Part shown: in pieces, positions 1 to 12,536 of the stretch
Layout: each line of letters starts with the position of its first letter
Numbering within the stretch: the stretch's first letter is position 1
From: Vespula vulgaris
Taxonomy: Eukaryota > Arthropoda > Insecta > Hymenoptera > Vespidae
Direction of reading: 5' to 3'
Assembly (NCBI RefSeq): GCF_905475345.1
Contig: NC_066603.1
Location: forward strand, 434,001-498,000
DNA length: 64,000 nt
Notes under the pieces: generated by a model
What the model was told of the DNA's origin: nothing
The model's input: the letters and a program-made list of their open reading frames with translations, nothing else
Databases searched by the model: none
Translations under genes and position numbers: made by a program

Positions 1-2289
1 GTACAACAGTTCGAAGGACGATTCGATGTTATTTGACACATATCCTTGACTACGTGTTATTTCATATTTTACAAATATTTTAAAAATAAAAAAATTAAAA
101 ATAAAAGGCTATTATATATACCGTGAATTATCTTAGCCTGCGGACAATCAATGGACTCAACGAATCCATCGACCGTGCACATTAACACAGGCACATTTAC
201 TCGAATGCCCCAGCAGTCATTTATTCTAATCGATGAACCTAAAACACTAACTCTTCGCATTTCGGTGTATAAAAAATAATATAAATTAGAAAACTATAAA
301 ATTTATGATATATCTTATGATTTTATATCTCATTTAAGTACCTTTATTCTGTACTTTCATACTTTTTACTTTATACATGTATATATCTGTATAATAAATT
401 AAATATTATAGAAATAATTATGAGAAATCACGAAAGTACGAAGAGTTAATATACTTAATACTAATTATCGAACATATTCAAAAGTCTTTACCAATTCGAA
501 AGAAATGAATTTCTAAACAAATGCAAAGACTTTCAAACTGTTTGATAATGATATATCACGCAATACAGAGTGTCAGCAAAATATGGAGAGAAAAAAACTA
601 AAATTGAAAAATATTAAAAATATGAAAATTGGCTGAAACTTTGCATTATATCCGAAAACGGTACTTTCCACTCCTGAGTGGAAATATACCCCATCCGGTC
701 CTACCTGCTTAAAATTAAAAATACAATCACACAGAAAATGGTATGCTACCTGCCTGCCTATAACCTATATTTAAAAAAATAGCAAAACATTCACACCAAC
801 ACACACACTCCACGATTCTCTCACATACCGCCAGGGTGCAAAAGCCTAAACTAGAGAGTATGCCCCGGGGCACCTCCGACACCCTAGCTCAAACGCGTAT
901 GATTCATAAATTAAGGGAGTACGTACCAATTGCTGTAATCGACTGTCATGGCTAATGATTATTACGTAAATGACTAAAGCAAAAAATACTAATACATACC
1001 AGTATACCAACATACTAGTAATATACGAGTATTTCCATATTTCCACAAAATGCGGTAAATCTACTATGCAAAACGATATTAATGAAAATATATTAGATAT
1101 ATAAGTTATCGCGAAACGATGTACTATTTCACTACCTAACACGAGCACACAAGCGAAAAGTACATCGTGCGCAATCACTAACGCAATGACAGTCGCCAAT
1201 AAGGGGAACTTAAAACTAAACCCGCGTTAACTGTTTCTCACCCATACGTGTAACACCTGGGCATACGCATAGATGAGAACGCAGAAAGCACGGGGAGGAG
1301 AAACGGGAATTAGTTTGTTAGAAGCTGAAAATCCTGATCTAAAAATTGATTAACTTATTCTAGGTCCTACGGGCTATGGACTCTACAAGTCTCTTTGTTT
1401 CTTTGGCAATTACTCTACTCGACTTTTTTCTTTCAAAAACAATGACTCTATCGAGACTTTTCTTTTGCCAACAAAATTAATTGAATATTTATTTAATTTC
1501 GTATGTAATAATAATCAAAAAACCTCGGACGATTCCTTTTAACAAGTGGCTGTTCTAATTAACAAAGTTAAATCATGATCTACCACTCGTTTTCCAGAAT
1601 CTATCCGTCGCGCTTGTCTTCTTGTTCATTTTTTAATACATCTACATCGACACATCGAAATAAACCGCGATTAAATAGACTAATTACGAAGCAATGCATA
1701 TAACGCAGATCACATTACACGCTTTTTTCACGAAATCGGATAAATTAATATCCGATTTCATTGCTAATATCGCGGGCAAACACGAATAAAAAAATGCTTA
1801 TTAATTGCACTATTAATTAGTCCAATCTATGAAACAAGAAGACCCTATCCTAAACTATAATAAAATAAATATAAACAATGAAAACACATAGGCCATTAAA
1901 AATATACCACTCGCGAGTAAGTCCAAAAGAGGAGTTACTCACGGTCATGCTCGTCAATAGTTTATTTAAAAAATTACAACCAGTAACTCGTGCCGATTCG
2001 GACCTTTCGTCCTCGACATGATTGAGCACTGGAGGAACTTAAGATTTGTTTACTCACTACTTAAGAAGTTCTACGGTGGCTCCAAAACACTCGTCCGCGA
2101 TTTAGGTCGAAATTGTGGGTGGATGATATGTAGCTGGTTGAAAATGAGGTAGGTAGACATCGAAGTTGGTCGAAATCCTCTTCGGTGATGCACCGACTCT
2201 AATACGCGGTAGTTATCTTTTAACGTACGGTCACTCAAGTTAATTCGCGAAACCCTACTGTCTTTTATAAATACAATCTGTGCGATTGT
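1..2289. other. Left flank, no recognisable gene
   Basis: AT-rich DNA without a convincing coding exon on either strand. The longest open frame (846-1199, minus) is hydrophobic only because that strand is T-rich, and it resembles no family I know. A small inverted repeat with 9-bp arms lies at 665-684. Minus-strand splice-donor-like sites further right suggest that this stretch could be intron or 5' region of a gene leaving the window on the left. Confidence 0.5.
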
Positions 2290-2308
2290 TAACAAAGCAA
2301 AAACATTT

Positions 2309-2910
2309 GCGAACGAACACTGATTCTAACGACCGCATTGCACGCAGTCGACGCAAAAACACTTGTCTAAATCGCGAAACGCGAACGAACAAACACTGCT
2401 TCTATTTCGCGATTTTTTGGTTTTTATTTTAGCGATACAACACTCGATTTATTCATTGCTTCGCGCACGGTTACAATGATGTTCTGAAAATAACAAAAAC
2501 AGAATTATTAGTATCATTGTTATAATAAGAAATCATTCAAATTATTGAAGAAATGTTTAATAAAAAAATCTTTGTTGACGCTGGTACGATGGGCATCCTG
2601 CCCCAGGATGATGAAGAGGATGATTCTTCTTTTATTTGAACGGAAAAAGAAACAAAAACTAAATTATTAGTACCATTGTTACATCAAACAATCTTTAATT
2701 TATCGAGGAATATATTTAAGAAAGAAATTGACTTACCAGAACCTTTGTTGATCCTTTGTACGATGAGCATCCTGTCCAAGGACGATAAATATGCACTAAC
2801 ACTGACTTTACATCGCGAATTTATATCAAATAATTTAATATTTTATTTAATCGACTTACTCAAATACAAAAATCAATTCCAACGAAACGAGCAAACACTG
2901 ACTCTAATAA
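2309..2910. repeat. Degenerate repeat field
   Basis: Two kinds of imperfect repeat are interleaved. A short unit close to AACACTGAYTCTAA, sometimes with CGCGA nearby, recurs near 2315, 2390, 2797 and 2894. A longer unit of about 150 bp occurs twice (about 2486-2620 and 2645-2790). Both copies contain ATTATTAGTAYCATTGTTA and, further on, CGATGRGCATCCTG. The copies differ by many substitutions and indels, so this is an old array and not an active satellite. No transposon ends or target-site duplications were recognised. Confidence 0.55.
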
Positions 2911-2988
2911 TTAATAAAAACTAAGAAGCTGATACATACGACAGATTATGAAACAAGAAAGAATAGAATATTTCCTGTAAATTATTTT

Positions 2989-3042
2989 ATATAATTATAT
3001 ATATATATAATATATATAATAATATATATTATATATATAATT
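2989..3042. repeat. AT-only near-palindrome
   Basis: A run of TA steps with near-mirror dyad symmetry about position 3020, able to fold into a long AU/AT hairpin or cruciform. It looks like an expanded TA microsatellite. Confidence 0.6.
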
Positions 3043-3497
3043 GTTTTATAAATGTTGTAAAATAAAAATTATATGAATTATTTTATCCGGTTAATAAATT
3101 ATTTACAACATTAAAATTAAAATATAAAATGGAATAAAATTCGTAATGAAAATGAAACTAATCAATATATTCGCGGAGGTCCGTACTCGTCGAAATACTA
3201 TACGTGACTAAGAGAACTCTCTTTCCTTTGAGAAAATCAAGCGCGCTCTGTTTTTATTTTGTTTCCGACCCGAAAATTTCCTGGAAATATAAATACGATA
3301 CCGAGTGCCATTACTTCTCTCTAAGTTTTGTTTTGTTTTGTTTTCAAAATGAGATAGCATACCTGTACACATGACGAAGAGAGAGAATCGTGTAGAAAAA
3401 GACCGGAATATTTCGTGCTCGTCGTTTTTATAGAATTCTTCGAAATTCTGAAAAAGAAAAGAAATTGAAATAGAATGAATTTTATTGTATACTATAG

Positions 3498-3700
3498 GTA
3501 TGTGTACGCGTGTGTATGGATAATATATATGATGTATATATGATATATATATGATGTATAGATGTGTGTATGATGTATATGGTGTTCTATAGATGATATA
3601 TATTATGTATATGTGTATGTTATGCATGTGTGTGTCTGTATGTATGTACGTATGTATGATGTATGTCTGATATGGTGTGTGTGTATGTGTGCATGAGATC
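3498..3700. repeat. Cryptically simple TG/TA/TATG region
   Basis: About 200 bp of mixed TG, TA and TATG steps (GTATGTGTACG, ATGATGTATATA, GTATGTATGTACG). It creates a spurious long open frame on the minus strand rich in His, Thr, Tyr and Ile. Confidence 0.8.
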
Positions 3701-3867
3701 GAATATAATACAAAATACGATCGATGACCACTATCTAGTGATAAATAATGATAAATTATTAACGAAAGCATTGTTAAAAAGTGAAAGAAGTGTCGATATC
3801 GTGAAAATAAGAACGGAAAATTGGAAAAGAAAGCTATGACGCAATAGCTTTCCGAGGGATACCAAGC

Positions 3868-4640
3868 ACAGATTTTATTTTCGCGAATATCTTTTAAACA
3901 CGGCAATGGCCCGACTTGCAAACACTCACGCGTGGAAATCGCGTGTTTGGCAATCGATTCGTATATTGTAAGAGGATGTACATTAGAAAAATATACTAAT
4001 TACCTGAAATTAATGAGGACGATACGGCTTCCGTGTGTAGCTGTCGATCACCGAACACAAAATGGCTACAGGTCCACCGGCAAAATTGTTAAACAATACG
4101 CCGCGCATGCGCAGAGGACTATTTTAAGTGCGTTGTTCGGCCATTACTACGCGATTTTTCGATCTAATAATCGAGAATACAAAAATTTTTATAAATACGA
4201 TATACGAGTATAAAAATCGTCAGAATATGTCAGAAATATTCTATAATTAAATAATTAGGCGAAAAAAGGAAGATATATGCAGAAATAATGTCGAAAAGTA
4301 CGAAGAAAAGAAGTGAAATGAACTGGTCTTCGATTTTATTTTCATGAATATTTCTTTATCAATGTCGTTGTCACAATTTACGAACAATACATCTTAAGAA
4401 ACACGCTTTGAGAAATCGACTGATATACTGCACAAAGATGTACATTAAAAAAATATGTCCATTACCTGAAATTAGGAGAACGATGCAACTTCCACGTCGG
4501 ACTGATAACCACCGAACAAATAATGGCGTCGAATCCACCAATAAAACGATTGAATAGTTGGCGCCGCGAGTATGCAGTGGAGCCACCTTAGGTACATTGC
4601 TAGTCAAGGAATATTTTAATTTTTTCATCTAATATTAAAA
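3868..4640 (-). repeat. Diverged ~461 bp tandem duplication resembling a duplicated promoter/first exon
   Basis: Copy A (about 3868-4230) and copy B (about 4330-4640) align at an offset of 461-463 bp. Shared blocks include TTTTATTTTC, GATGTACATTA, ATTACCTGAAATTA, ACCGAACA, AATGGC, TCCACC and GCCGCG. Read on the minus strand, each copy keeps a CAG|GTAAT splice donor (exon ends at 4004 and 4466). About 60-100 bp upstream of that donor lie an ATGGC box and a GCCGCG block, which in copy A is GCGCATGCGC, the NRF1/Ewg-type palindrome. Conservation of exactly these parts suggests a duplicated TSS with a non-coding first exon. The gene it would serve is not visible in this window. Confidence 0.5.
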
Positions 4641-5880
4641 ACTGTCATATAATATAGCGTCTAATTATAAAAATAATCATAAAAATCACCGATAGTTATT
4701 AGTTGGAATTATAAGAATAGATAACTTGTAATTTCGATAAAGTATCTTATAATTCTGTAGATTGCAGAGAAGCTAAAATGACTTCTGTACATATTCGAGA
4801 AAGTAATATGCAACTTTAAACGTAATGAGAACTACTGACCTATATAAATTGACACACTAACCAATATAATTTCCTGGAAAAATATGTACCTACTTTAAAT
4901 GCCAAGATAAAAAATAAAAAAGAAACTCCCGAACTTGATCGCACACAGACGTTACGTACAGGCACACGAATACGGATTTCACCGAGAAAAAGCATTCGTA
5001 AAAACTTGCAGATGTGTTTGTTCGTGCATGGTTTTTTTTTTTTTTTACATATACACACCTACATGCGTACATACGATGGATACTGACCTACATAATTCTT
5101 AAAAGAGTCCAAACTTTTTATTTCTATATAGGCGCGTGGGTAATGTATTCTCTTCTTTTTAAAATGATACAAAGTCATTGAGGCACAGAAAATGAACAAT
5201 ATTTTTTTTTGACGGCTCATTCATATATTATACATTATTACAAGGAAACTTTAAAGAAGACATTAAATTTTAATAGAAAGCCATTTTTAAAAGCAATTTT
5301 TTGTTTTACTTAAATAATCGTCAATACATTTCTACGTTCTTTAACGTCGATATCTCTGAATTGTTTTTCGCTGTGGTAAGTTAACCGTATATATAATTTT
5401 GTTAGACGTTCGATCCTTCTTTCTCGAGCACATATACTTTCCCTCGTACAGTTCGTATCACTCAATACCGAAATAAACAGAAAAATCTATCCTTTTGACA
5501 CATTCGATGCAACTGACTTTAAATCATTATGCGATCCATTACTCGATCTCGATCTACCTTATAGGTATCATTAGTGTATATATAGCAAGCGTAGTCAGGG
5601 TAGCAGTGATGTAACTAGGACACGAGATAAGGCGTTACGCATCGTATAAAACCACGCGTGATACTGTCGTAAAAGAACGAACAAGTTGCATGTTTCTTTC
5701 ACGCCATTTAAAGCAACCCTTCGTTTTGTTTCGTTTAAGAAAATGTTAAAAGTTGTCGTTGGCGAAGATTCGAAGATCCATCTTCGAGACGATAATGAAT
5801 TAGAAAAGTAGGGTGGACGATCTGCAGAGCAGGCGCGGTCGCACGACCATCGAAGGTTTCGACGAACAGGTGCTTGGCTA
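4641..5880. other. Intergenic, AT-rich
   Basis: No coding exon seen. It contains poly-T runs (for example near 5031-5046) and two copies of ACTGACCTAYATAA (near 4836 and 5085), which I cannot interpret. Confidence 0.4.
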
Positions 5881-5924
5881 TACAGGTGTTGGCGCTCCTG
5901 ACTACTGATAAGAGACGAAACCCG

Positions 5925-5984
5925 TGACGTCAGATCGGCGCAGGTAGAGTATATGAGCGGACACGGAGAGCCGTCCACGTCACT
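5925..5984 (+). promoter_or_regulatory. Orphan core promoter: CRE, TATA-like box, initiator
   Basis: A perfect CRE palindrome TGACGTCA (5925-5932) is followed by a TATATGA box (5950-5956) and, about 31 bp further on, by the arthropod-type initiator TCACT (5980-5984, putative +1 at 5982). A second initiator-like TCAGA begins at 6001. A possible splice donor, CTCAA|GTAAAC, follows at 6036, so the transcript may begin with a short non-coding exon. No coding exon that could belong to it was recognised downstream before Vps15. The elements are visible; that they work as a promoter is inferred from their spacing. Confidence 0.4.
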
Positions 5985-7126
5985 CGTTCTTCTACCTTCA
6001 TCAGACGTTCGTTTGTGCGAATTCATTTTTCTCAAGTAAACCTACGGAAATCAGATTTGAATTAGATTTTCTTCTTACGTTATCGGGAAACAATATTTAC
6101 GAGATCGGGAAAGGAACATTCTAGATCTTATGATCGATCTTGCGATTCGATCAGAGTGGAAGGGAAGAGAGGGAGAAAGAAAGAGAAAGCGAGAGGCGAG
6201 TTTTATCAGTGGTCGGTCAAGGGTGGTCCAAATAGCAGGTAAGCTAAAGGGAGGAAGGAAGGGAGCTCGAGTCTCGGAAGCTCGCAAAGGAGAAGATCGA
6301 GGAAAGGAGAAGGTGGGTCGTGCGAGCCGCGTTAAAAGCACTCGTGACCTCGTGGACGACGCAGCTGGAATTCGTCGCATCACGGCATTGCCTTTTCATG
6401 TGTAAATTTCGAGGGATTACGATCGCTACCGCACTCTTTCGTACGACGACAACGACGACGATGACTACTACACGGTTCGACCTTCTATTACTCCGATTAC
6501 GTAACACCATCGGTACCACCTTCGAAAACGAGATCTTACAATTTTCATTAATCTTCGTTCGAGAACTCGCGTTCGATTTTATCTTAAGAACTTTCTACCT
6601 TTCGTCTTTTTTTATTCGTTCCTATCGAAGAAAAAAAGTAAAAGAGATTTTCATTCGAGATAAAAGATTTTGAACTTTGCTCGGTCTTCGTAAAGAAACG
6701 ATATTAAAACTCCTATGCTTTCTGGCCGGGGTCACCGGATACGAGCTGTTTTAAGAATGAGTAAAATCGAGCCGTGTTTATGTTCTTGGTCATTGTTAAC
6801 TGCTGCAGCTCGCTGAACGACTACTCGAGTCATTTCGTACGTAATATTCTCTAATATTTCTGTGTTGGCAAGAAAACCGATCGAACAGCTGTTTAACATA
6901 CTTCGATGACTCGATGGAATATAATACCGAATTATGGCAGCACCCTCGCGTTCTTATGTTAATTATTCTTTTAAGAAGTACGCTCGGTTACAACACTCAA
7001 ACGATTGCCACGTGTTAGAAGATTATGCATTTTCTACTTTGGCAACGTTACGGGACTACCTTCGTTACTCGTTATTCGATGACGAAATTAGAGAGTCGTA
7101 ACAATGCCACGTCGAAAGAATCATTA

Positions 7127-7219
<93 letters not shown>

Positions 7220-7228
7220 ACACACACA
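7127..7228. repeat. (GA)n tract followed by (CA)n
   Basis: About 90 bp of nearly pure GA dinucleotides with a few GAAA interruptions, then six CA units. Possible binding site for GAGA-type factors; more simply a microsatellite. Confidence 0.9.
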
Positions 7229-7590
7229 AGCGAGCTTTATTTTTCTCCTTTTTCTTCGTTATTCCCGCTAATCTTAATGAGTTTTTTAAACGACTCCTTT
7301 TGCCATTGATTTTTCATCGATAAAAGGAAAAAAATACACGGAGAATTAGAAACGTGGTTACTGCGATAACTCGAAAGTAAAGCGACTTTCGTTTGAAATG
7401 TAAAAGATATTACGTTGGCGAGGATTTTCGGCGATAGTAAGGCGAGTTGTTGGTTCGTTATCGCGTTATCGCATCGTCGACTGATAATGGGCAATCGCGA
7501 CTCCTCTCGAAGATGATACGATACGATGAGATTCCTGTCGTTGGACTTTATGTATAGCAGAAAAGAAGTTATTATTACCGACAATAAAAA

Positions 7591-7624
7591 AAAAAATATA
7601 TATATATATACGTGTGTGTTTGTG

Positions 7625-7660
<36 letters not shown>
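7591..7660. repeat. TA/TG microsatellite
   Basis: Alternating TA units interrupted by a short TG block. No associated gene. Confidence 0.85.
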
Positions 7661-7661
<1 letters not shown>

Positions 7662-8649
7662 CTCTTTTTACAAAATGTCTTTTCTGGAACAGTTGAAATT
7701 TTAAGCTTTATATGCAAGCATTATACGATTCTCGAATATCGTCGCTGATATTCAGAAATAAACGTAAAATCGTTTACAATAATAATCTATGATACTCTTT
7801 CGGAGTCATCTATCAACGATACTCATAAATTCTTATCATTCCAGTGTTTCCCTAGTATTACCTTCATAGATAAAACTCGAAGCGTCGAATCAAGAAAGAC
7901 GTTCCAGAAATTTTCAAATATATCTCGACAAGATAAATACGGCTTTCGAAAAAGAGAGACAGTTCGTAGCTTGAACAAACATTTGATTAAAACGAACGTA
8001 CTCGCCTGAATATTGTATTAAGAAAAAAAGAAAGAAAAGTATCATTGCCTCGATCTAATAATCTAAAACGTGTACAAGAGAGTAGAAGACGTACGAGAGA
8101 ATAGCAAAAGAAAAAAAAAGAGAAGAAACAAAACGGAGTGCAGTAGCCTCGTCTCCGAGTAACGCGTTTTACCCTGTTTAAGCAGTTGCTCGTAAGAGGT
8201 GAAAATGTCATCTGAGCAAACACCTTAAGAGTCGCAACTTTTTTATATCTCTCCGTAGTTTGTTCGGGCATTAGTCGATGTGCGATAATTGCGGTAGACT
8301 TTGCAAGTAAAGACTTCTCGTGTAATTAAGATCAGTTCGATGCCGAGGATATTTTATCGTTTCATCCTGAAAGATCTTTCGCTACGCGTACGGCATGTAT
8401 GTTCTGTAGAAATTAATTCTGAAAGATAAAAAAATTAATTAATTACGAGTATTCCCCGATAAAAGATTTATATATATATATATACATATGTGTGTGCAAT
8501 ATTATATGATACATGATTAATTTTACTCTGAATAACATTGTAGGTATATCGAAATTTTTGAAAAAAAAAGAAAAAAGAAAAAAAAAGAGAGAAATAATCG
8601 TACCTTAAGTAGACAAAGTCGAGCAGGATCCTACGGTATCGGTTTAAAG

Positions 8650-8880
8650 AAAGTGTTAACAACCGATGGCACGAGCTAACGCGAGTAGCTCGTGTTTGCC
8701 ATGCAATCAGGTGGCAACGCTAAAGAGGGAGAAGTAGCTCGCACCTCCCCGATAACGAGCTCGAGAAGCGAGTTTGAGGCACGCTTTCCGTGCTACTCGA
8801 CGTTCCTCCTAGCATGCGTCCGCATGTGTCGCGTTCACGACACCCCGGAGGCTAATCCTTTGATACTCCTCGAACTAAAA
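8650..8880. promoter_or_regulatory. GC-richer island in AT-rich DNA, with small stem-loop
   Basis: This ~230 bp patch is clearly richer in G+C than its surroundings. It opens with an inverted repeat, CACGAGCTA at 8670-8678 and TAGCTCGTG at 8686-8694, separated by 7 nt. A short open frame crosses it without recognisable similarity. It could be a promoter, enhancer or an unrecognised exon; the sequence alone does not decide. Confidence 0.25.
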
Positions 8881-10652
8881 CCATTAAGAAAATTATAATT
8901 TCAAAAGAACTCAAGGGCGAAGATTTTTATCCTTCCTATATCACATTATTATATTTTATAAGTCGATAAAATGATCAAGTATTCTTTTATAGCGCTTCAG
9001 CATCGATCATCGGCAAAGAATCGAAGTGTTCGAGAAAATGAAAACAAGGCGCGAACTATGAAGAGAGCTATCCATCGACAGTATGGTAAAAAGAGACACT
9101 GTCATGGAGTTGCTCTCTTTGTGGACGCCGTCCGAAACAACGACGATATTTTATCTACTCTGTCACGTCCTGAGGAACGTTGGAAGCTATCGAATGTCGT
9201 CGAGAAGTTAACGAGTAAAATATAAGTAAGTAAGCTTTCATCGAGAACTCGAAATAAATTCATTACGATCGATGATCGATTATTACATCCGAATAGGAAC
9301 AAGGAGAAACGAATTAAAGAACGTGGACCGTATGTTGAGGTCAACGACAGAATCGTTGGAACGAATCCAAAAAGATATTTCTCATTGTAGAGACCGCAAA
9401 AGTCGATGCTTGTAAACGCGATAGAGAAGTCTCAGCTTGGAACACGTTCCATTGTTCTCTTTCTCTCTCATACACGCTTCCTGTATTTTGCGTCGTCGAT
9501 TTTAATTATTCCTATTTCTTCTCCCTTCCGTGTTTGTGACACGTTGAACTTCAATACCTGTCCCTTATTTCTTTCTGTAACCGTGTATAGTTCTTTATTT
9601 CTTTTTCTTTTTATATAAGCAATTATCTATTTTGCAAATACGTATACTCACTTGCTTAACGTAGCTATAGACATTTAAATGCATCTTCTCCGGTGTGGTT
9701 AGAAAGGCACAACATACGCATTGTCCTCCCCTTACGTCACTTCGTAGAAATTGTCGAACTCGTGTGATCGTCTATGCGTAAACTAAAAGAAGAAAGGAAA
9801 AGAAAAAAAGAGGATAAAAAGAAGAAGATAAAACGTCGAGAGAGAAAGACATCTCGACAATGAACGATCGAAACAATAGCGGCGAAACCATCTGAATGAA
9901 AGGGAATGTCGAAATCATCGAAGGAAACGTAACACCCATCGTCGTATTTCATTGCTTTCTGTTCGCTCTACGAAACTCTATGAAATATTTCCTTTTCAAG
10001 AGTACATCCTTCGAGCGTATCTGTTTGTCAAAAACGTGGAAAAAACAATTGCAAATGCGAGAGAGGAGACTCGAAAGATTCGTCGTCGAAAAGAGATGGA
10101 CCAGACGAACGGCACCAGACGACAAACAACAGTCATTATACTTTCAAGATATTACGCGTTTGATATCGCATATAGAAGAGAACGTAAGCTCGGCATTGCG
10201 TTCGTAATTCGCGGTATACCATCATAAATAACTCCATTTAATTATCGCGATAAGCGAGCGAGTTCGAACTCCACCCACCTTGTTCGAGAGAAACGCGATC
10301 TTTTCTACGTGTGTAAGAACGTGCAACGTGTAACGTGTTGGTAACGCGCGAACATCGACAAGGAGAAAGGAAAATTAGTTTCTACTCGTTCAAAAGTCGC
10401 GCCCGAAACGATCGAGCAAGGTGATTGGTCGAACGAAGTGTCGTTAAATCGTCAAAATCTAACATCGCAAAAGATATTAAAATTGTTAATAACGTTCGAT
10501 GGGCTTTGTGAAAAATATGAAAAGCAATACTTTCTCTTTTTTTATGTCCCTTGCGATCAAGTTGAGATAAGAACTATAGGCTAATAAATTGTAAAGTGTC
10601 GAGAAGAAACCAAATGTAATTATCGCCACCACGAATACATTGGTAAAGATAC

Positions 10653-10686
<34 letters not shown>

Positions 10687-12485
10687 TTCTTCCGGCAAGT
10701 GCGTGTTTCATAACGCATCTTCGGTTTTGTAGAGACACACTAGACGATTACGTGTTCTCAATGTGTATATATATATGTGTGTGTGTATATATGTATGTAT
10801 ATATTGCACATATAGTGGATTTACTTAAACTACTTAAGCATATTTGCTGCACGGAAGACGTACAAGCTCGTAAATGTCTTTTCGAACGTCGCGAATAATC
10901 GAGCCTCTCTCTCTCTCTCTCTCTTTAACTCCTTCTTAATTCTAATAAGAAATGTCATAACGACTGGAAAAGATTTTTGTAACGTTCGAAAAAGAATCGT
11001 CCGTTCTAATCGAAAAAAATATTCGACGAAAGAAATTATACGTTCGAATAATCAGCAAAGTGCCGATTAGATGTACGTTCTATGTATATATGAAATTTAT
11101 AATAATAGAATTTCTCTGTGAAAAAAATTGCCTGTCTCGACGCATAATGTTATCTACAGAAAAAAAAGAAAGATGGAGAGAAAAAAAGAAAGGAAGAAAA
11201 AGAAAAGAAAAATGTTAATTATTCCATTCGAATTATAAACGAGCCGAATTTTACTTTCGACGATTACCTTTGAAAATAACGCGTGACGATGCTCTTCTTA
11301 TCTAGTTTATCTATAGATAGGTATATACATACGTAGAAAATTCCGAGGACACTTGGTACCTGTTTACTGGAAATTTTTGAGCTCGACACTTATCTTCGAT
11401 GTCAATAGACGAAATTTCGAAACGCAAAACTTAACCTCCATTTTAATATCTTCGTAATCTCCTCATCCTGAAAGAAGATTAATAAAAGAGACCGGTAAGT
11501 ACGTTCGAAACAACAACAAAGTTTTATTTGAACTTGTTATTTCGTATCAAAGAAAAAATCATTGTTTTCGTTGGCACGTAAATGGAAAATTAATAAATAA
11601 TTGATACGCGAAAAATTCCTTACAAAATTCGATTCGCCGAGCTAGAAAAAAAGAAATACGCAAATCAAGTTTATTATTAAGTATTTGATTCTTTCGACGT
11701 TTAAGTTCTATAAATTGAACGTCGACCTCGCGTGTTATATCATTTAGAAGACAATACACAACAATTTATTTCCGTTATAAAAATCTACGATTCCCTCTAA
11801 AATTGCAATGAATCGTTTCTTTCGTTACGTAAAGAACGCGTTACGTTGTCGTTCGTAGTTGAACGATCGTCTAATCTTTATTCTTTCGAACGATCCTCGT
11901 AATTCTTTCTTTTTATATTTCTTGATTATTTAACGAGAAAACGTATCGCGTATTATAAACTATGAATATACGATTAGATATTTCAACGATTGTGCCGATC
12001 GAATCGTTCGAATCGCGTCATCGCATCCGATTTTATCTAATGACAGATAAATACGTGATTTCACGTCGATAAAGATATTATTTCGGTTTTACATATCTAA
12101 AAATATATATGGAAATACGTACCAAATACATTGGACTAAAAGAAAACGAACATTTTGTAGAAAATAAATCGTAAAGAAACGTTCGACGTCTTTCCCGCGC
12201 AGTCCCTTAACGAGAGCATACGTTGTACGAATACAAGAGAGGCAAATTATTACAAAATTTGAAACTAGTTTGTTCGAATACGAATAAATATCGGTTTACA
12301 TAGATAATTTCGTCTGCCAGTTTTACAATTCCCATTACTTTCATCTTTATAAATAAATTATAAAATGATCTAGCTTATGGACAAACGTTTGAAAATAATT
12401 TCCTATTGACATTAGTTATATATACTGCTAGGAATTATTTCGCGGCAACTTGCCTGCTTTCTTCGAAAAGTGAAGTTAGCACAAT

Positions 12486-12506
12486 ATGGATGCCGGAGGT
12501 CAATAA
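12486..12506 (+). other. Upstream ORF in Vps15 leader
   Basis: A six-codon open frame (MDAGGQ then TAA) starts 51 bp before the Vps15 start codon, out of frame with it. If the transcript begins upstream of 12486, this uORF could reduce translation of Vps15. The transcription start is not known. Confidence 0.4.
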
Positions 12507-12536
12507 ATCAGTACTCTTCAACAATATTCTTGCAAA

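Larger units (their letters stand above)
6041..12485. other. Gene-free CpG-rich interval
   Basis: About 6.4 kb with many CGA/TCG words, GA and TA microsatellites, and only short open frames of biased composition. No conserved domain was recognised on either strand. It may be intron of a transcript starting at the promoter near 5.98 kb, or plain intergenic DNA. A GC-richer patch at 8650-8880 is listed separately. Confidence 0.4.

Noticed and set aside
665..684. Inverted repeat with 9-bp arms as a transposon end or terminator
   Set aside because: Too short, no partner copy or target-site duplication found; expected occasionally by chance.
846..1199. Minus-strand 117-codon hydrophobic frame resembling a multi-span membrane protein
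   Set aside because: Hydrophobicity follows from T-rich sequence (Phe, Ile, Val, Tyr codons); no family resemblance and no supporting context.
3208..3921. Minus-strand 237-codon frame
   Set aside because: Its middle is translated TG/TA microsatellite (His/Thr/Tyr/Ile runs); the ends have no recognisable domain.
5595..6035. Minus-strand 146-codon frame across the 5.9-kb promoter
   Set aside because: No domain or compositional sign of coding; the plus-strand promoter elements explain the sequence better.
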